Under the pieces are notes generated by a model, which was not told where the DNA came from, ran no database searches, and saw only the letters and a program-made list of their open reading frames with translations. From NCBI RefSeq assembly GCF_000262465.1, contig NZ_CM001489.1, positions 442,546 through 506,545 on the forward strand: a stretch of 64,000 nucleotides of DNA, in the 5' to 3' direction. The translations under genes and the position numbers were made by a program. Positions 35,188 to 43,437 of the stretch are shown piece by piece (the stretch's first letter is position 1; every line of letters begins with the position of its first letter). This DNA comes from Frankia sp. QA3 (GTDB lineage: Bacteria; Actinomycetota; Actinomycetes; Frankiales; Frankiaceae).

Positions 35188-35379
35188 GTGCTCGTCTGTT
35201 CTTGCTTCGCGGTGTCCGACCGGACGCTGCGTAACGTGATCTCCGCTGGTGCCCGGGACGTGGACGAGATCGGCGAGCGCTGCAACGCCGGTACGGGCTG
35301 CGGCGGCTGCGTCGAGGAGATCGAGGACCTGCTGGACGAGGCCGCGCCCCGCTGCGCCCGCCTGGCCAGGGCGAGCTAG
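35188..35379 (+). CDS. bacterioferritin-associated ferredoxin (Bfd-like, [2Fe-2S])
   Basis: 63 aa from GTG 35188. Starts LVCSCFAVSDRTLRNVI with the CxC pair and ends the fold with GERCNAGTGCGGCVEEIEDLL, giving the CxxC pair. These are the four [2Fe-2S] ligands of Bfd/BFD-like domains. Bfd reduces stored ferric iron for release. The nearest store in this window is the encapsulin/EncFtn compartment rather than bacterioferritin. An iron box lies upstream. Confidence 0.92.
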   Translation: MLVCSCFAVSDRTLRNVISAGARDVDEIGERCNAGTGCGGCVEEIEDLLDEAAPRCARLARAS

Positions 35380-35385
35380 CCAGCC

Positions 35386-35862
35386 GCTGCGCGCCGCCAG
35401 GTCGGTGGCTGGCTGATCGGCGAGGCCACCCTCGGCGGCATCAGCATCCCGTACAACCGGATGTTCATCGTCGGGCTGGCCGTGGCCTGCCTGGTGGTGG
35501 TGGTGATCCGTTCTACTGGAGCCGCACGGCGGCCGGCCGGCGTAGGCGCGCCGTCATGCGGAACCGGCAGCTCGCCGCCTGCAGCGCCGTTCGCACCGAC
35601 CGGGTCGACCAGCTCACCTTCTTCACCGGCTCGGGCCTGGCGGGCGTGGCCGGGGGTGACCCTCACCCTCGTCGGTTCGATCGACCCGACGATCGGCACC
35701 AGGTACATCGTCGACGCGTTCCTGGTCGTCGTGGTCGGCGGGCTCGGCCACCTGCGCGGCGCGCTGCTGGCCGCGTTCGCGCTCGGCAAGGTCCCGGACT
35801 TCATCTCCTGGAGCGGGGTGGACCTGCGCAACGAGGATCTGGTGAAACTGCTCGCCGGGTGA
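35386..35862 (+). pseudogene. urtB-like (urea ABC permease) C-terminal relic
   Basis: Three frames must be joined to read a branched-chain/urea permease of the UrtB type. First [25 protein letters not shown], then after a shift near 35505 FYWSRTAAG followed by [22 protein letters not shown] second shift near 35655 gives [22 protein letters not shown]. The N-terminal half is absent and no other urt gene is nearby. It begins directly after the bfd stop codon, suggesting a deletion or insertion junction there. Confidence 0.75.
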
Positions 35863-35927
35863 CATCCGGCCACCGGGGCGAGGCGCTGCCTCGGCGACAT
35901 TCCGACACTCTCAGTAGTGTCATCGTC

Positions 35928-37289
35928 ATGATGCGCAGGGTGATCTGGTATGCGGCGACGCGCCGGACCGCAGCGCCGTCGGCGGCGTGCCCGGCGGCCC
36001 TCGCCGCCGTCCTGCTGGCCCTGCTGGGCTGCGTGGTGGGCCCGGCGGATCCGGCGATCGCGGGCGGCGGACCGGCCGGCGGCGACCGCGGTCAGCTCGT
36101 CGGCGCCGCCGCGGCCGCCCCGGTGCCGGTGGCCGCCGAGGCCACCGTGCCCGATCCGGCCCTGCCCGGGCCCTGGCAGGTCGGCTACCGTACGGTGCGA
36201 ATCGCCGACCCGCATCGCCCAGGCCGTGTTCTCGTGACCTCTCTGTGGTACCCGGCCCGCCCGAACGCGTCCACCGTCCCCGGCTCGCCTCTTCCCGGCC
36301 CGACCGGGACGAACGCCGGGCCGCGCCCAGGGGCCGGATCCGGCGCGGGCGGAGCCTGCCCCGAGGCGGCGGCCGGCGGACCGGGCAGCGGCGCCGGCCC
36401 CGGGCGCCGGGCGTTCTACCCGTTGATCGGGGACATTGGCTTCGACTCGGCGAGCGCCGTGACCGACGCCGTCCCGGCGCCGGGCCCGTTCGCCCTCGTC
36501 GTGTTCTCCCATGGCAGCGCCGGCAGCCGGGTCCAGGCGGCCTACCTGATGGAGGCGCTGGCCAGCCACGGCTTCCTCGTCGCCGCTCCCGATCATCCCG
36601 GCGACACGATGACCGACGCGGCGGCGGGCCGAGTGGAGCGCCAGCTCGCGCTGGCGACGGACCGGCCCCGCGACGTCTCCGCGGTCATCGACGCGCTGAC
36701 CGATCCGTCCTGCCCCGCAGCGTCGCGGGTCCGCCTCGACGAGATCGCCGTCGTGGGCTTCTCCTTCGGCGGGTTCACCGCTGTCGTGTCGAGCATCGGC
36801 GTCCTGTCCGCGCCGGCGGACCCGCGCATCCGGGCGACGGTGGGGATCGCGCCGGCGACCTCCCCGCTGCCCGCGGCGGCACTCGCCCGGGTGCGCGTGC
36901 CCACGCTGCTCATCGGCGGCACCCGGGACCTGGCCCTGTCGATTCCGGCGAACGTCGACCGGGCGTTCGCCCTCCTGGTCGGCTCCCACCCGCGGATGAC
37001 CGTCGCCGTCACCGGCGCCGTGCACAACTCGTTCACCGAGATCTGCCGGCAGGTCAGGCTGCTCGGCGCCGCCGGGATCCCGGTCGCGCTGGGCCTGCGG
37101 GTCGCGCTGACCTCCGCGGCCACCTGCTGGCCGCCGCAGATCGCCCCCGCGGATGCCCACCGGCTCGCGGACCGCTACACCGTGGCCTTCCTCGCGCGGC
37201 ACCTGCGGGGCGAATCCGGCTACGCGCGCTATCTCACCCCCCCGGACGCGGGGGATGCGCGGCTCGTGACCGTCCGCGCGCAACCGTGA
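35928..37289 (+). CDS. secreted alpha/beta hydrolase (PAF-acetylhydrolase/chlorophyllase-like)
   Basis: 453 aa from ATG 35928 (ATG 35931 is an alternative). A signal peptide or anchor spans about residues 20-40 (AALAAVLLALLGCVVG). The hydrolase domain has WYPAR, PLVVFSHGSAGS-type ALVVFSHGSAGSR (oxyanion), the nucleophile in VVGFSFGGFTAV, Asp in LLIGGTRDLAL and His in AVHNSF. A Gly/Pro-rich insert lies near residues 125-160. Substrate unknown. Confidence 0.88.
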   Translation: MMRRVIWYAATRRTAAPSAACPAALAAVLLALLGCVVGPADPAIAGGGPAGGDRGQLVGAAAAAPVPVAAEATVPDPALPGPWQVGYRTVRIADPHRPGRVLVTSLWYPARPNASTVPGSPLPGPTGTNAGPRPGAGSGAGGACPEAAAGGPGSGAGPGRRAFYPLIGDIGFDSASAVTDAVPAPGPFALVVFSHGSAGSRVQAAYLMEALASHGFLVAAPDHPGDTMTDAAAGRVERQLALATDRPRDVSAVIDALTDPSCPAASRVRLDEIAVVGFSFGGFTAVVSSIGVLSAPADPRIRATVGIAPATSPLPAAALARVRVPTLLIGGTRDLALSIPANVDRAFALLVGSHPRMTVAVTGAVHNSFTEICRQVRLLGAAGIPVALGLRVALTSAATCWPPQIAPADAHRLADRYTVAFLARHLRGESGYARYLTPPDAGDARLVTVRAQP

Positions 37290-37590
37290 GCGTCGCCTGG
37301 AGGAGCCGGTCGGCGTCGGTGTGTGCAGGCGAGGCAGGCAACCTCCCCCGGAGGTACTACCCCGGTCGGGCTACCCGGGCGGTGCTATGGGGGCATACAG
37401 GTGACCGGCCCCGACATTGCCGGCTACCGTTGGCCAACCGGCCGGCGCGCGCCCCGACGCGCAGCGCCGGCCGGTTGATCCGGTCGGGTCACGGTGCATC
37501 ACCCGGCCCCGGTGCCCTGGTCGCCCGCCGGACCGGATCACGGGCGATGCCTACGGGTACGGTGCGGTGCCCCGCAAGGAGGTCGTGGCG
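37290..37590. other. intergenic region, 301 bp
   Basis: Contains the long hairpin at 37435-37477. Nothing else identified. Confidence 0.5.
37435..37477. terminator. long hairpin between genes
   Basis: A 14-bp exact inverted repeat (37435-37448 with 37464-37477), with a further GCGC/GCGC pair inside the loop. It is 146 bp after the hydrolase stop and 114 bp before the next start. It may be a terminator or a structured leader. Confidence 0.5.
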
Positions 37591-37926
37591 ATGTCTGCTC
37601 GCCAGGTGCGGCGGTTCGAGCTGGAGCGTGAGGTCGACGTCTCGGGGGTGTCCGGGACGGGCGCGGTGGCGTTCGGGGCGCAGGCGCCCGACGGGACCTG
37701 CGTGCTGTGGTGGGACTCCGAGCACGACTCCATCGCGATCTACCCGACGATGGAAACCCTGCTCGCCATCCACGGGCACGGCGGGACGACCCGGGTGGTC
37801 TACATCGACGCGGCCGACCAGCCCCCCGTCCAGGGCTCGGGCGTGACGCCGCCGGACCGCCGCGACGCGGCCGTTCGGTCGGGCAGTCAGGTCAGCGGGC
37901 GAAAGCAGGCGGTCGCGCGATCCTGA
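37591..37926 (+). CDS. small conserved protein of unknown function
   Basis: 111 aa from ATG 37591, with AAGGAGG eight bases upstream. Beta-rich core: RRFELEREVDVSGVSGTGAVAFGAQ, then CVLWWDSEHDSIAIYPTMETLLAIHGHGGTTRVVYID. Similar short proteins with the IHGHGG block occur in actinobacteria as I recall them, none characterised. Its 3' end overlaps the next gene tail-to-tail by 40 bp. Confidence 0.8.
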   Translation: MSARQVRRFELEREVDVSGVSGTGAVAFGAQAPDGTCVLWWDSEHDSIAIYPTMETLLAIHGHGGTTRVVYIDAADQPPVQGSGVTPPDRRDAAVRSGSQVSGRKQAVARS

Positions 37927-38525
37927 GGATCGACGGTGTAAAGCGCCAGCGTGCCCGCCATCTCCTTCGGATCGATGCCGTGGTCCAGCATCTGCCGGTG
38001 CAGATCCGCGAGCATGCGTAGGGCATAGCCGAGCAGAACCGGCGCGATGCCCGGGGGTTGGCGCAGCGCCTGCCAGAAGCGCGCATCCGCGTCGCCGTCG
38101 CTGGTGAGCGCGGCGAGGACACCGAGCCGGATACGCCCGGCAAGGGCCTCCCAGACCGCTGCGCTCGCCGGCGCCTCGGGCCCCTGCCAGATCCCCGGGA
38201 AGTGCAGCTCCGCCACGAGGACGTTCGGCGGGCGGCCGGTGCGCAGATGCACGGCCACGATCCACATCGCCATCAGCCAGCACAGCCCGCGCATCGTGTT
38301 CAGCGGATCGGCGGCCATCTGCTCGTGCAGGTGCCGCTCGGACTGTGGCCGGCTCGCCGGCGCCAGCCAGCCGCCGGCCAGGCGTTCGATGTCGACGATC
38401 TGGACCATCGGCAGGTCGGCGGGGTGGGGCCGGGCCAGCGCGGCGGCTCGACCGGAATCGGCGTCGACGAGTGCGAGCGCCCCGGGGTCGGAAAGGGTCT
38501 GCCAGGCCAGACCCGCCGATGGCAT
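37887..38525 (-). CDS. hypothetical protein
   Basis: 212 aa from ATG 38525; the frame is open 102 bp further upstream. Mostly helical and Ala/Leu-rich, with no motif I recognise. Conserved-looking stretches are IVDIERLAGGWLAPASRPQSE and LRMLADLHRQMLDHGIDPKEMAGTLALY. It lies downstream of the P-loop ATPase gene on the same strand (157 bp gap after that stop). Confidence 0.65.
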   Translation of the reverse strand: MPSAGLAWQTLSDPGALALVDADSGRAAALARPHPADLPMVQIVDIERLAGGWLAPASRPQSERHLHEQMAADPLNTMRGLCWLMAMWIVAVHLRTGRPPNVLVAELHFPGIWQGPEAPASAAVWEALAGRIRLGVLAALTSDGDADARFWQALRQPPGIAPVLLGYALRMLADLHRQMLDHGIDPKEMAGTLALYTVDPQDRATACFRPLT

Positions 38526-38682
38526 GCGGCCCACGGTAACGCCAGCCAGAAGGCTGAACCAGTGTGTTGGCTGCACTGTGTGAAAAACGACGGTGCGTCC
38601 GCCACGCCGCTTTCTCCGCGTCAGCACCCGCCATCGGCGCCATCGGCGCCGTCATGTGCGCCCATTCGCGGACGCCGGCATT

Positions 38683-40164
38683 TCATCGATCGACGACGTA
38701 ACGGTGGAACATCGGGTGGAGCGCGAACTCGGTAACGCTGTGCAGGGCGGGCCGAGGACGCCGGGGCCGGCGGACCTCGGCGGTCCGCGCCGCCTGGTGG
38801 GGCGCGGCGCCGACCGGCAGCTGCTCGCGGTCGGTGGCGGTATCGCCGGCAGGGATGAGGAAACCGACGTTCCACAGCACCTCGAGGATCACCTCCGGCT
38901 CCCGGCTGTCGACCCACGGCCGGGCCTCCGGCGCCGTGTGCACCGCCCCGGTGGCCAGGTCCAGCAGGAACAGCTCCAGGTCCGCGCGGCTCCAGACGTC
39001 CGGGCCGGCGCGGAACGTCTGGAAGACGCCGAGCAGGCCGGGATGCTGGAACCGGTACTCGGCGGCAATGTCGCGCGACCGCTCGGCCGAATACGTCGAT
39101 TCGACCGCCTGAATGTCCCGTGGGGTGATCCGGACCGACTTGCGGGAGCTGTGCGCGCGGGCGTGGTCGAGGGCGTGGCTGCAGTACTGGATGATTTCCC
39201 GGGGACGACACAGCGAACGGTCGGTCATGTACCGGAACGACCACAGCGGCCTGGTGAAGACCGCACCCCAGCAGTCATCGTCATTGCGGCCCTTCAGGTC
39301 GGGGACCGTATGGCGGATGCGGCCGGCTATCATCTTCCAGAGCCCGTCCTCGTCCCAGGAGATGACCTCGATGAGATCGCGGAACTTCTGGGCGTCGTCG
39401 TATATCGCGGGAATGCTGTCGTAGAGCTCCTGCCGTAGCGACATGCAGATCGTCAGGTCCGGCGAGAGATCATTGATCGACATGCAGGCCTGGAACAGGC
39501 CCGCGACGAATGCCTGGGCGTCCTCGGAGGCGTCCCAGCCCCGGTCCAGCTCGTCGACGAGCACCGTCACCCGGCTGCGTTCGCACAGGCGGACCAGTGG
39601 GGGCAGCAGATGTTCGATTTCCTGGAGTTTGTAGAGGTACTGCAACTCCCGGGTGCGGACGCCGGCCTCATACCGGCCTATCTTCACCGACTCGATCCGG
39701 CGAAGATAGGAGACGAAGGCGTCGAAGGCGCTCGTCGCGCCGGCCGCGTGGTGATCCCGCAGGTAGGTGTGGATCTGGCTTTCCGCGCCGCGCCGCAGCC
39801 GGCCGTGTCGGCGGGTCAGCTCCTTCATGATCAGTATGAGGATCAGGTACTTCCAGGCCGTCGCGTAGGCGCCCAGCTTCGCCCACGCGCCGTCCAGCTC
39901 GCGGGTCATGGCGGAGCTGAGGAACTCGTAGGAGTAATCCTCCGGGGCCAGCTCGATCACCGATCGGCCCGCATCCCGCTGCCGGTGCGCCATGGTCTTG
40001 AAGATCGCACTCTTGCCGGCGCCCCGATTCGCGACCAGGATCGTCTTCGTCCCCGAGCTCAGCTGGTTGTATGCGGAGGACTCGATGAAATAGGAGTCGA
40101 GCCCCCGACGGATGTCCCGTTCCGCGGCTGCCGCGCCGAAGCTGAGGCGTGCAAGGTCGACCAT
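38683..40164 (-). CDS. Sll1717-type P-loop ATPase
   Basis: 493 aa from ATG 40164. Walker A is ANRGAGKSA (K51, S52) and Walker B is VTVLVDELDRGWD near residue 205. It starts RLSFGAAAAERD and includes YFIESSAYNQLSSGTK, typical of this STAND/AAA-like family. The C-terminal half (RYMTDRSLCRPREIIQYCSHALDHA, SAERSRDIAAEYRFQHPGL) is a helical domain. Family members are often annotated beside defence or mobile loci, but no effector is fused here. The role is open. Confidence 0.85.
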   Translation of the reverse strand: MVDLARLSFGAAAAERDIRRGLDSYFIESSAYNQLSSGTKTILVANRGAGKSAIFKTMAHRQRDAGRSVIELAPEDYSYEFLSSAMTRELDGAWAKLGAYATAWKYLILILIMKELTRRHGRLRRGAESQIHTYLRDHHAAGATSAFDAFVSYLRRIESVKIGRYEAGVRTRELQYLYKLQEIEHLLPPLVRLCERSRVTVLVDELDRGWDASEDAQAFVAGLFQACMSINDLSPDLTICMSLRQELYDSIPAIYDDAQKFRDLIEVISWDEDGLWKMIAGRIRHTVPDLKGRNDDDCWGAVFTRPLWSFRYMTDRSLCRPREIIQYCSHALDHARAHSSRKSVRITPRDIQAVESTYSAERSRDIAAEYRFQHPGLLGVFQTFRAGPDVWSRADLELFLLDLATGAVHTAPEARPWVDSREPEVILEVLWNVGFLIPAGDTATDREQLPVGAAPHQAARTAEVRRPRRPRPALHSVTEFALHPMFHRYVVDR

Positions 40165-40622
40165 CAGGACCCTTTCGGCCGAACGCCAGCGCGTTGCCCG
40201 AGTCTGAACGCTTGTGACGATACCGCGAACACCGCCGCATCGCGGGCGAATTATTTTCGGCTATACGCGTTCCGCGCCCTCGGGACGGCGTGGTTCCGTG
40301 CATCCGGCCGCAGTCCATGCAGGTCGGAGTACATGCGGATCGGGTCGATCCGGTAGGGGGATTGCCGCCTCCCGGCCGCGGGAGGCGGCCGGAGCCGCTG
40401 GCGACTGCTCCCGGAATCTGCGAAAAGTCCGTATTGATGTCGCGCCTGGCGCACGCACGGCTCCGGCCGCTGCCGGGACTGTCGTGCTCAGGTTCCCCGC
40501 GCCGGGAATGCCGGGCGGGTCGCGACGGCCGACCCGGCCGGCGGGCCCGGTCACGGCCTCCTCGGCGCGGCCGAGCTCCGGGGGACCGGCGGGTGATCCG
40601 CGGGTGGCCCGGGGTTCGGGTG
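40165..40622. other. intergenic region, 458 bp
   Basis: Upstream of the ATPase gene and downstream of the GntR gene. The main structure is the hairpin at 40364-40389. The 90 bp before the ATPase start have below-average GC for this window and probably hold its promoter. Confidence 0.5.
40364..40389. terminator. GC-rich hairpin between the GntR and ATPase genes
   Basis: GCCGCCTCCCG (40364-40374) pairs exactly with CGGGAGGCGGC (40379-40389) around a 4-nt loop. It is 230 bp downstream of the GntR stop. Confidence 0.55.
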
Positions 40623-41522
40623 TCAGTCGCCGAGGAGGTCGAGGGGGGTGGTGGGTTGGTGGGGGGTGTGGGGGGTGGTGGTGAGGTGGTGGCGCCAGAG
40701 GGTTTCGGCGGCGTCGGGGTCGTGGTTGGTGAGGTGGGTGAGGAGTTGGTGGTGGGTGGTGTGTTGGTGGCGCAGGGTGGTGAGGTCGGGGGTGGGGGTG
40801 GGGGTGTCGGGGGTGGTGGCGTCGAGGATGTGCCGGAGCATGCTGGTGATCATGGTGAGGGTGTGGTTGGCGGGGGTGGTGAGCAGGAGGGTGTGGAAGT
40901 TCAGGTGGTGGGTGTGGATGTCGGTGGGGTTGGGGTGGGGGGCGGCGAGGGCGTGGTCGGTGGTGGTGAGGTGGGTGGTGAGGTGGGTGAGGTGGGTGGG
41001 GGTGGCGGTGGTGGCGAGTAGGCGGATGGCGGTGGGTTCGAGGTGGGTGTGGGCGGTGTGGATGTCGGCGAGGGTGGTGTGTTGGTGTTCGAGGACGAGG
41101 GCGGTGTAGCGGGCGGCGACGTGGCCGTTGGGGGTGTGGACGCGGGCGCCGCCGTGGGCGCCGCGGCGGACGCTGATGAGGGCTTCGGATTCGAGGACGC
41201 GGAAGGCTTCGCGCAGGGTGGGGCGGGAGACGCCGAACTGTTCCATGAGGACGGCTTCGGGGGGGAGGGCGTCGCCTTCGTGGAGTTCGCCGCGGACGAT
41301 CTGGCGGCGTAGGTGGGCGGCGACGAGTTCGGCGGTCTTGGGAACGCGGACGTGCTGGCCGACGCGGTTCGTCGCGAGCAGCGGGCCGGACAGCGTGCGG
41401 GTCGGCATCCCGGATGACCCGGCCGTGGCCGCCGCACTGTCCGGCCCGCCGGCGCGGGCGAGGCGCACCGGGTGCGGCGCGATGCGAGGTGTCGAGGTGT
41501 CGGTCGGCTGCGTTAACGACAT
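40623..41522 (-). CDS. GntR-family regulator, FadR subfamily (FCD domain), TTA codon at position 3
   Basis: 299 aa from ATG 41522. Residues near 85-155 form the winged helix (VPKTAELVAAHLRRQIVRGELHEGDALPPEAVLMEQFGVSRPTLREAF). The rest is an all-helical FCD ligand domain. From about residue 140 on the coding strand is almost only A and C, so the protein is saturated with Thr, His, Pro and Leu (HTHLEPTAIRLLATTATPTH). The fold-defining His/Asn positions of FCD domains can still be traced. The third codon is TTA, very rare in such genomes. Ligand unknown. Confidence 0.88.
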   Translation of the reverse strand: MSLTQPTDTSTPRIAPHPVRLARAGGPDSAAATAGSSGMPTRTLSGPLLATNRVGQHVRVPKTAELVAAHLRRQIVRGELHEGDALPPEAVLMEQFGVSRPTLREAFRVLESEALISVRRGAHGGARVHTPNGHVAARYTALVLEHQHTTLADIHTAHTHLEPTAIRLLATTATPTHLTHLTTHLTTTDHALAAPHPNPTDIHTHHLNFHTLLLTTPANHTLTMITSMLRHILDATTPDTPTPTPDLTTLRHQHTTHHQLLTHLTNHDPDAAETLWRHHLTTTPHTPHQPTTPLDLLGD

Positions 41523-41847
41523 GATCTCGTGTTCCCCCTGGTGGTGGCTGCCCGGCCGGGTACGCCCCGGGTTTCGAGCTGCGACTATTGATGTACGGAT
41601 AGTGGTCGCTGCGATGAGTTGGCTACGAACCGTGCTTACAAAGTCGCATTGTGGCAGCGTGGCGGAACCTGGCATGGGCGGGGTTGGCGGAATACCACGC
41701 TGTGATACGAGCTCTGTTACTCAGAGTACATAAGGCTGTCGACATGTCATCCGCGTACCGAGCTGATCACTTCGGGCCGGGGCGGGTCCGACGAAACCCG
41801 GATCGCGACGACTGCGATGCCGTTGACCAGGGATGTCGTCTTGGCTG
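41523..41847. other. intergenic region upstream of GntR gene, 325 bp
   Basis: The A/T-richest stretch of the window (around 41580-41760) and probably the GntR promoter. Scattered short inverted elements are present (ATTGATGTACGGATA, ACTCAGAGTACATA), but I cannot define an operator. No gene seen. Confidence 0.45.
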
Positions 41848-43272
41848 TCAGCGCAGCGTGGTACGCGAGACGAGGAAGCGCGCCAGGACGCTCGGCCGGG
41901 ACCCGAGGGTCCCGATCTCGGCATCGACTACAGCCAGTCGCCGGCCGACGTGCCGCACCGCGACCGCCGCCTCGACCTCACCGTCGAGGGGCAGGGACCG
42001 GATGAACGTCACATCCATCGACATCACCTGGATGGCGGAGCCCGCGGGCAGCACCCTGCCCAGCGCCGCCGACACCGCCGCGTCGGCGACCGCGCAGCCG
42101 GCCCCGCCGTGCACCGAGCCGAACAGGTTCGCCAGCCACGCCTCGGGGCGGAACCGCACCCACGCCCGGTCCCCGTCGACGCGCACGGTGGCCGCAAGCA
42201 TGGCCAGCAGGGGATGATCGTCCGCAGCGGCGGACACGGGCGCCGCCGGGTCGCCCGCCGGCGCGGCCGTCACCTCCCCGGGGGCCACTCCCGTCGCAGC
42301 TGCGACCTGCGTGCCGACCGCCGGCTGCCCGCCCTTCGCCGTGGCCACCGGCACGATCGAGCACACCGCCGTCATCACCGCCATCACCCGGCCGTCGGCG
42401 GCGGTGATGGTCCCGGCCGCCCGGCGCACCGCCGGACGCGGAGCCCTCGGCCGGCTCGGATCCGCGACCGCGGCGCCCCGGCTCGGCGGCGCCTCGCCGT
42501 CCTCGGCGGGCGCCCACGCCTGGGCGTAGAGAAGCAGGCCGTCGACGCCCTGCGCCGCGCCGGTCACCGCCGGCCCACTCGACCGGTGCGCAGCATCCCG
42601 CCGGGTCGCGACCGTCGGTGCGCTCGGCGCCGCCGGGTCGCCCGAGGTGACCATGGCGTCCGGCTGCGGCGCGCTTTCGCGCGTGGACGTGATGGCTGCC
42701 CGCGACGCCGCCGCGGCTGGCGGGACGGCGTCGCGGCCGGGTGGGATGCGCGGGGTGGTCGGGCTGATCGGCCCACCGAGCGCCACGGCGGCCACCGGGA
42801 TCGGTACCGGCGGGTGGGGCCACTCGCCGCGGGTCTCCAGGTGCAGGCTCGCCGCGAGCACGTCGCCGTCCGCGCGGCCGGCGACGGCCGCGGTGAGGGC
42901 GGTCTCGGCGAGCACGGCGAGCGCCCCGGTCGTCAGGCCCGTGCCCGCGCCGCGCAGCCAGGCGGGCACGGCCATCCGAAAGAGCACGCCACCGTCAGGT
43001 GAGGCGCTCCGGTCGGCCACGCCGCTCCCGCCGGTCCCGTCGGCCATGCCGGTCCCGTCGGCCATGCCGGTCGCGCCGGCGAGGGCGTCCGAGGCGCCGG
43101 CGGGTTCGACCGCCACCACCCCGGCCCGGTGCGGGAAGGGGGACGGCCCGAGGGGTCGAGGGTCGGCCTGCGCCGGGTGGGAGCGGGCCGGGTTTCGCGG
43201 GTGGACGGGGTCGCGCAGCGCCATCGCCGGCTGTGCCTGCTCCTGCCTGGCTGTGGTGATCTCCCCGTGCAC
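41848..43272 (-). CDS. double-hotdog thioesterase-like protein (PaaI-type)
   Basis: 474 aa from ATG 43272. Two hotdog halves are visible. The first (about 95-160) has GAGTGLTTGALAVLAETALTAAVAG and HLETRGEWP and resumes at AAGTITAADGRVMAVMTAV. The second (380-474) has NLFGSVHGGAGCAVADAAVSAALG, then VTFIRSLPLDGEVEAAVAVRHVGRRLAVVDAEI. The HGG motif is the PaaI/acyl-CoA thioesterase active-site region. Roughly 110 residues of low-complexity sequence split the first half. Substrate probably an acyl- or aryl-CoA. Confidence 0.78.
   Translation of the reverse strand: MHGEITTARQEQAQPAMALRDPVHPRNPARSHPAQADPRPLGPSPFPHRAGVVAVEPAGASDALAGATGMADGTGMADGTGGSGVADRSASPDGGVLFRMAVPAWLRGAGTGLTTGALAVLAETALTAAVAGRADGDVLAASLHLETRGEWPHPPVPIPVAAVALGGPISPTTPRIPPGRDAVPPAAAASRAAITSTRESAPQPDAMVTSGDPAAPSAPTVATRRDAAHRSSGPAVTGAAQGVDGLLLYAQAWAPAEDGEAPPSRGAAVADPSRPRAPRPAVRRAAGTITAADGRVMAVMTAVCSIVPVATAKGGQPAVGTQVAAATGVAPGEVTAAPAGDPAAPVSAAADDHPLLAMLAATVRVDGDRAWVRFRPEAWLANLFGSVHGGAGCAVADAAVSAALGRVLPAGSAIQVMSMDVTFIRSLPLDGEVEAAVAVRHVGRRLAVVDAEIGTLGSRPSVLARFLVSRTTLR
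43031..43066. repeat. 18-bp tandem repeat, two copies
   Basis: CCGGTCCCGTCGGCCATG occurs at 43031 and 43049 and encodes MADGTG repeats near the N-terminus of the thioesterase-like protein. Confidence 0.75.
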
Positions 43273-43275
43273 TGC

Positions 43276-43290
43276 TCCTGTCTAGCAGGA
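43276..43290. promoter_or_regulatory. small inverted repeat just upstream of the thioesterase start
   Basis: TCCTG and CAGGA flank TCTAG, four bases before the start codon. It could be an operator or leader hairpin. Confidence 0.3.
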
Positions 43291-43396
43291 TCAGCGGACT
43301 TTCTGTCCTCACGAACCCCTAGGTGATTTCTGTCACGTGCGTGGGGACGGAACGACTCCGAAACGAATCCGCAACCCGCTGCCCGGCGTATGTTGT

Positions 43397-43424
43397 CCGC
43401 CCGCGCCGGACCCGGCGCGGGCGG
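43397..43424 (-). terminator. hairpin terminator of the ahpC-ahpD operon
   Basis: CCGCCCGCGCCGG and CCGGCGCGGGCGG are 13-bp exact inverse complements separated by two bases, 14 bp beyond the ahpD stop. Confidence 0.8.
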
Positions 43425-43437
43425 CAGGCGCTCGGCC

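Noticed and set aside
35376..37283. 635-residue minus-strand frame
   Set aside because: Antisense to the alpha/beta hydrolase and urtB relic; low-complexity translation.
40165..40622. Small minus-strand frames between the GntR and ATPase genes
   Set aside because: No ribosome-binding site or conserved motif; the hairpin at 40364 would interrupt them.
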